Source: Paramacrobiotus metropolitanus
Lineage: Eukaryota; Tardigrada; Eutardigrada; Parachela; Macrobiotidae
DNA length: 64,000 nt
Direction: 5' to 3'
NCBI RefSeq assembly: GCF_019649055.1
Contig: NW_026570224.1
Span: 1,674,001-1,738,000 of the forward strand
Shown here: positions 62,275-64,000 of the stretch, piece after piece
Layout: every line of letters starts with the position of its first letter
Position numbering within the stretch: position 1 is the first letter of the stretch
Position numbers and translations under genes: made by a program
The notes under the pieces: model-generated
Databases searched by the model: none
Told to the model about the DNA's origin: nothing
The model's input: only the letters and a program-made list of their open reading frames with translations

Positions 62275-64000
62275 ATGGCCAATGCAGCAGGCAAGGCTGG
62301 TCGACAGCTGGAGGGCGAGAGTGACACAAGTGCGAAGAAACGCCGTTATGGCAGTATTCTGGTCGCTGCGACGCCGGACATCACGGCCAGTTCCACAGAC
62401 GGAAGTGATGAGGGTGAAGTGTTGTTTTCCAGCGAGCGCGAGTGGAGAAGTTTCGCTACGGAGTATAACTGCCTTGTACGACTGGCAAATGTGGCGCTCC
62501 ATGCCAAAAGCAAAGGTGCGGTTTTAATTTTTTTTGACTGAATTACTAATACCATGGTCTATGTATACTGATGTACCTACGCTGCTAATACGGAGCTTTT
62601 TTGTCTGTTTGTCACAAATACCATAATTTGTGATTAATTTGGTTTCCGGAATCTGCTGTTTTAAACTCTGGTGTAAGCTGTTCGTTGCGGGTGGTAGTTT
62701 TGACTCATATAGTTTTTTTATGTAGACGAGCCCATCATAGTCCACTTAAAGGAAAATCAGGAAGACAATGAATGGATGATCGTTATCGAAAATACCAAAG
62801 AATTTCCAATCGGATTAAAAATCAGTGCGTTCTCGGTCCATGACTTTAAGTACGTTGAGAAGCCACTGTTGATCATCACACCGACCGCCGAATTCTTCCA
62901 GCGTATCCTGGACAGTGCTCGCGCCATCGCTGGTCGCATTGGAAACAATGGCGACGCTTCGGCCCGCTGCATTCTCATTAGTTTCGATAAACGCTCATCT
63001 TCGAACTTCTTTGTAAGGTTTAAACGAAGAGTTAAAGAAGGGCGCATTCATGCTGAGAAGTTGCCTGAAGAGGACGAAAAGAAATACTTGGAGCAGGCCG
63101 GTGGCGCTGACGTCAGACTGGCCGCGTCTTTGTCGCAGTCGAAAGGTGCCCAATCTTCTATAGGCATGTCGAATTCAGAGCAGTTGGCACCGTCTTGCCC
63201 GAATCCATTCCACATCCTCGTTGATCTGCTTGGAGTAGCGGCATTTCTGGGAAAAGACGCGATGTTCTGTTTCGTGCCGTCCAAGAGAGTTCTGAAAATC
63301 TGTCCCAGTCGGTACGCTCGTCCCAAGAGTTGTATGACGGTTGACGTTGGAAAATTTGAATATTATCAGTATGACCACAGCACCGGCGCTTTGCGCATTG
63401 CCTTCAATGACATCAGCGCTGCTGCAGATATCGCTCAGGAATTGATTAAATTGTCTGATGCAAAAAATCTTATGGAGCCTGGTTCTAACAAATTGCTTTG
63501 CGGATCGGCTTTGCGTGCAATTCTGAACGAGAGTGTCAATCCTGTTTGGCTGCACGAGGTTTTAGCGGGGATAGGTATTCCTCGTGATGAACTGCCGAAG
63601 GATAGTTTGGCCAAATCCCTTTTTCCGCATATTAAAGGCATAGGACTTCCTCGTGCTCATCATGTTAATGGAACGTCAGTGAAAGGTCCATTGGATAATA
63701 TTGTACCCTTGGATAACTTTCTCCCGCCCGAAAAATCGCATTTGAATCCTATTTCTGTCCTCACTGGCCAAAATAAACCCAAGACCAGTTGGCCTGCAAT
63801 GGTTTCTGCGCCAAAGGATTTTCGGCAATCAAATGGATTACTACCGCCGTCAAACAAAGGTTCTCGCATGTTCGAAGCGTCTCAACATCAGACACTGCGT
63901 AAAGATACATCCACTGATGCACGAAACCATCGAAGTCTAAGTCGTCGGATTATACCTTCCGTTGTTTCGGCGGCAGACTATGTTCGTTCGTCGTCTGAGG
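62275..64000 (+). CDS. Unrecognised protein, runs off the right edge
   Basis: Exon 1 is 62275-62515. It ends in phase 1 at CAAAG|GTGCGG and is joined to exon 2 at 62726, which stays open to the window end. This gives 505 codons so far. I do not recognise the protein. Residues 1-50 are low-complexity and acidic. From about 50 to 200 a globular alpha/beta region is suggested by alternating hydrophobic strands (LVRLANVALHA, WMIVIENTK, FPIGLKISAF, KPLLIITP) and a helix (AEFFQRILDSARAIAG). A second folded stretch covers about residues 235-340 (NPFHILVDLLGVAAFLG, KFEYYQYDHSTGALRIAF). The remainder is Ser/Pro/Lys-rich and probably disordered. No catalytic or zinc motif is visible. Exon 2 is unusually long (1,275 bp or more) for this window. 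Confidence 0.75.

Overview
The window is nuclear DNA of a small-genome animal. Every gene recognised has spliceosomal introns, most of them 55-120 bp with GT-AG ends, and genes sit about one per 4 kb on both strands with short intergenic gaps. A zona-pellucida (cuticlin-type) protein, a clan-2 cytochrome P450, a receptor guanylyl cyclase and a PMP3-type proteolipid fit a compact ecdysozoan genome such as a tardigrade. That placement is inference; nothing here names the species. There is no bacterial operon structure, no CRISPR and no recognisable rRNA or tRNA.

Layout, left to right. 1-2.6 kb has no confident gene. PDPR (+) runs from 2.7 to 7.5 kb. A small two-exon membrane-protein candidate (-) at 8.4-8.8 kb is divergent from a ZP-domain cuticlin-like gene (+) at 9.2-12.2 kb, which converges on DENND11 (-) at 13.3-15.3 kb. 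A 552 bp foldback MITE at 15.5-16.1 kb separates DENND11 from a cytochrome P450 (+) at 17.5-19.7 kb. A receptor guanylyl cyclase (+) at 20.3-26.3 kb converges on NUP93 (-) at 26.5-29.8 kb. eIF5B (+) at 30.4-37.2 kb carries a TTAA-flanked MITE in its largest intron and converges on VPS51 (-) at 37.4-41.0 kb. USB1 (+) at 42.1-43.6 kb converges on BRAP (-) at 44.0-47.1 kb. Another foldback element lies at 48.0-48.6 kb, then a secreted leucine-rich-repeat protein (-) at 48.9-51.4 kb, a mitochondrial ALDH (+) at 53.2-56.8 kb, a 55-aa PMP3/UPF0057 proteolipid (+) at 58.0-59.3 kb, a SNAPC2-like subunit (-) at 59.9-61.5 kb and an unrecognised gene (+) from 62.3 kb off the right edge.

The genes do not form one pathway. 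They are mostly housekeeping functions: mitochondrial metabolism (PDPR, ALDH), nuclear pore (NUP93), translation initiation (eIF5B), endosome-to-Golgi tethering (VPS51), U6 snRNA processing (USB1), snRNA transcription (SNAPC2-like) and Ras-pathway ubiquitin signalling (BRAP). Surface or cuticle genes (ZP, LRR, receptor cyclase) are interspersed. Convergent neighbours end 135-350 bp apart in three cases, and many neighbours are divergent and may share promoters.

The points most worth checking are the receptor cyclase, which lacks the first metal-binding aspartate; the one-base break in the P450; the six duplicated phase-0 exons of eIF5B; the PMP3 gene split over three short exons; the uncharacterised two-exon membrane protein; the four inverted-repeat elements; and the unrecognised gene at the right edge. 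Exon coordinates were read by eye from splice sites, reading phase and remembered family sequences, and no alignment was run.
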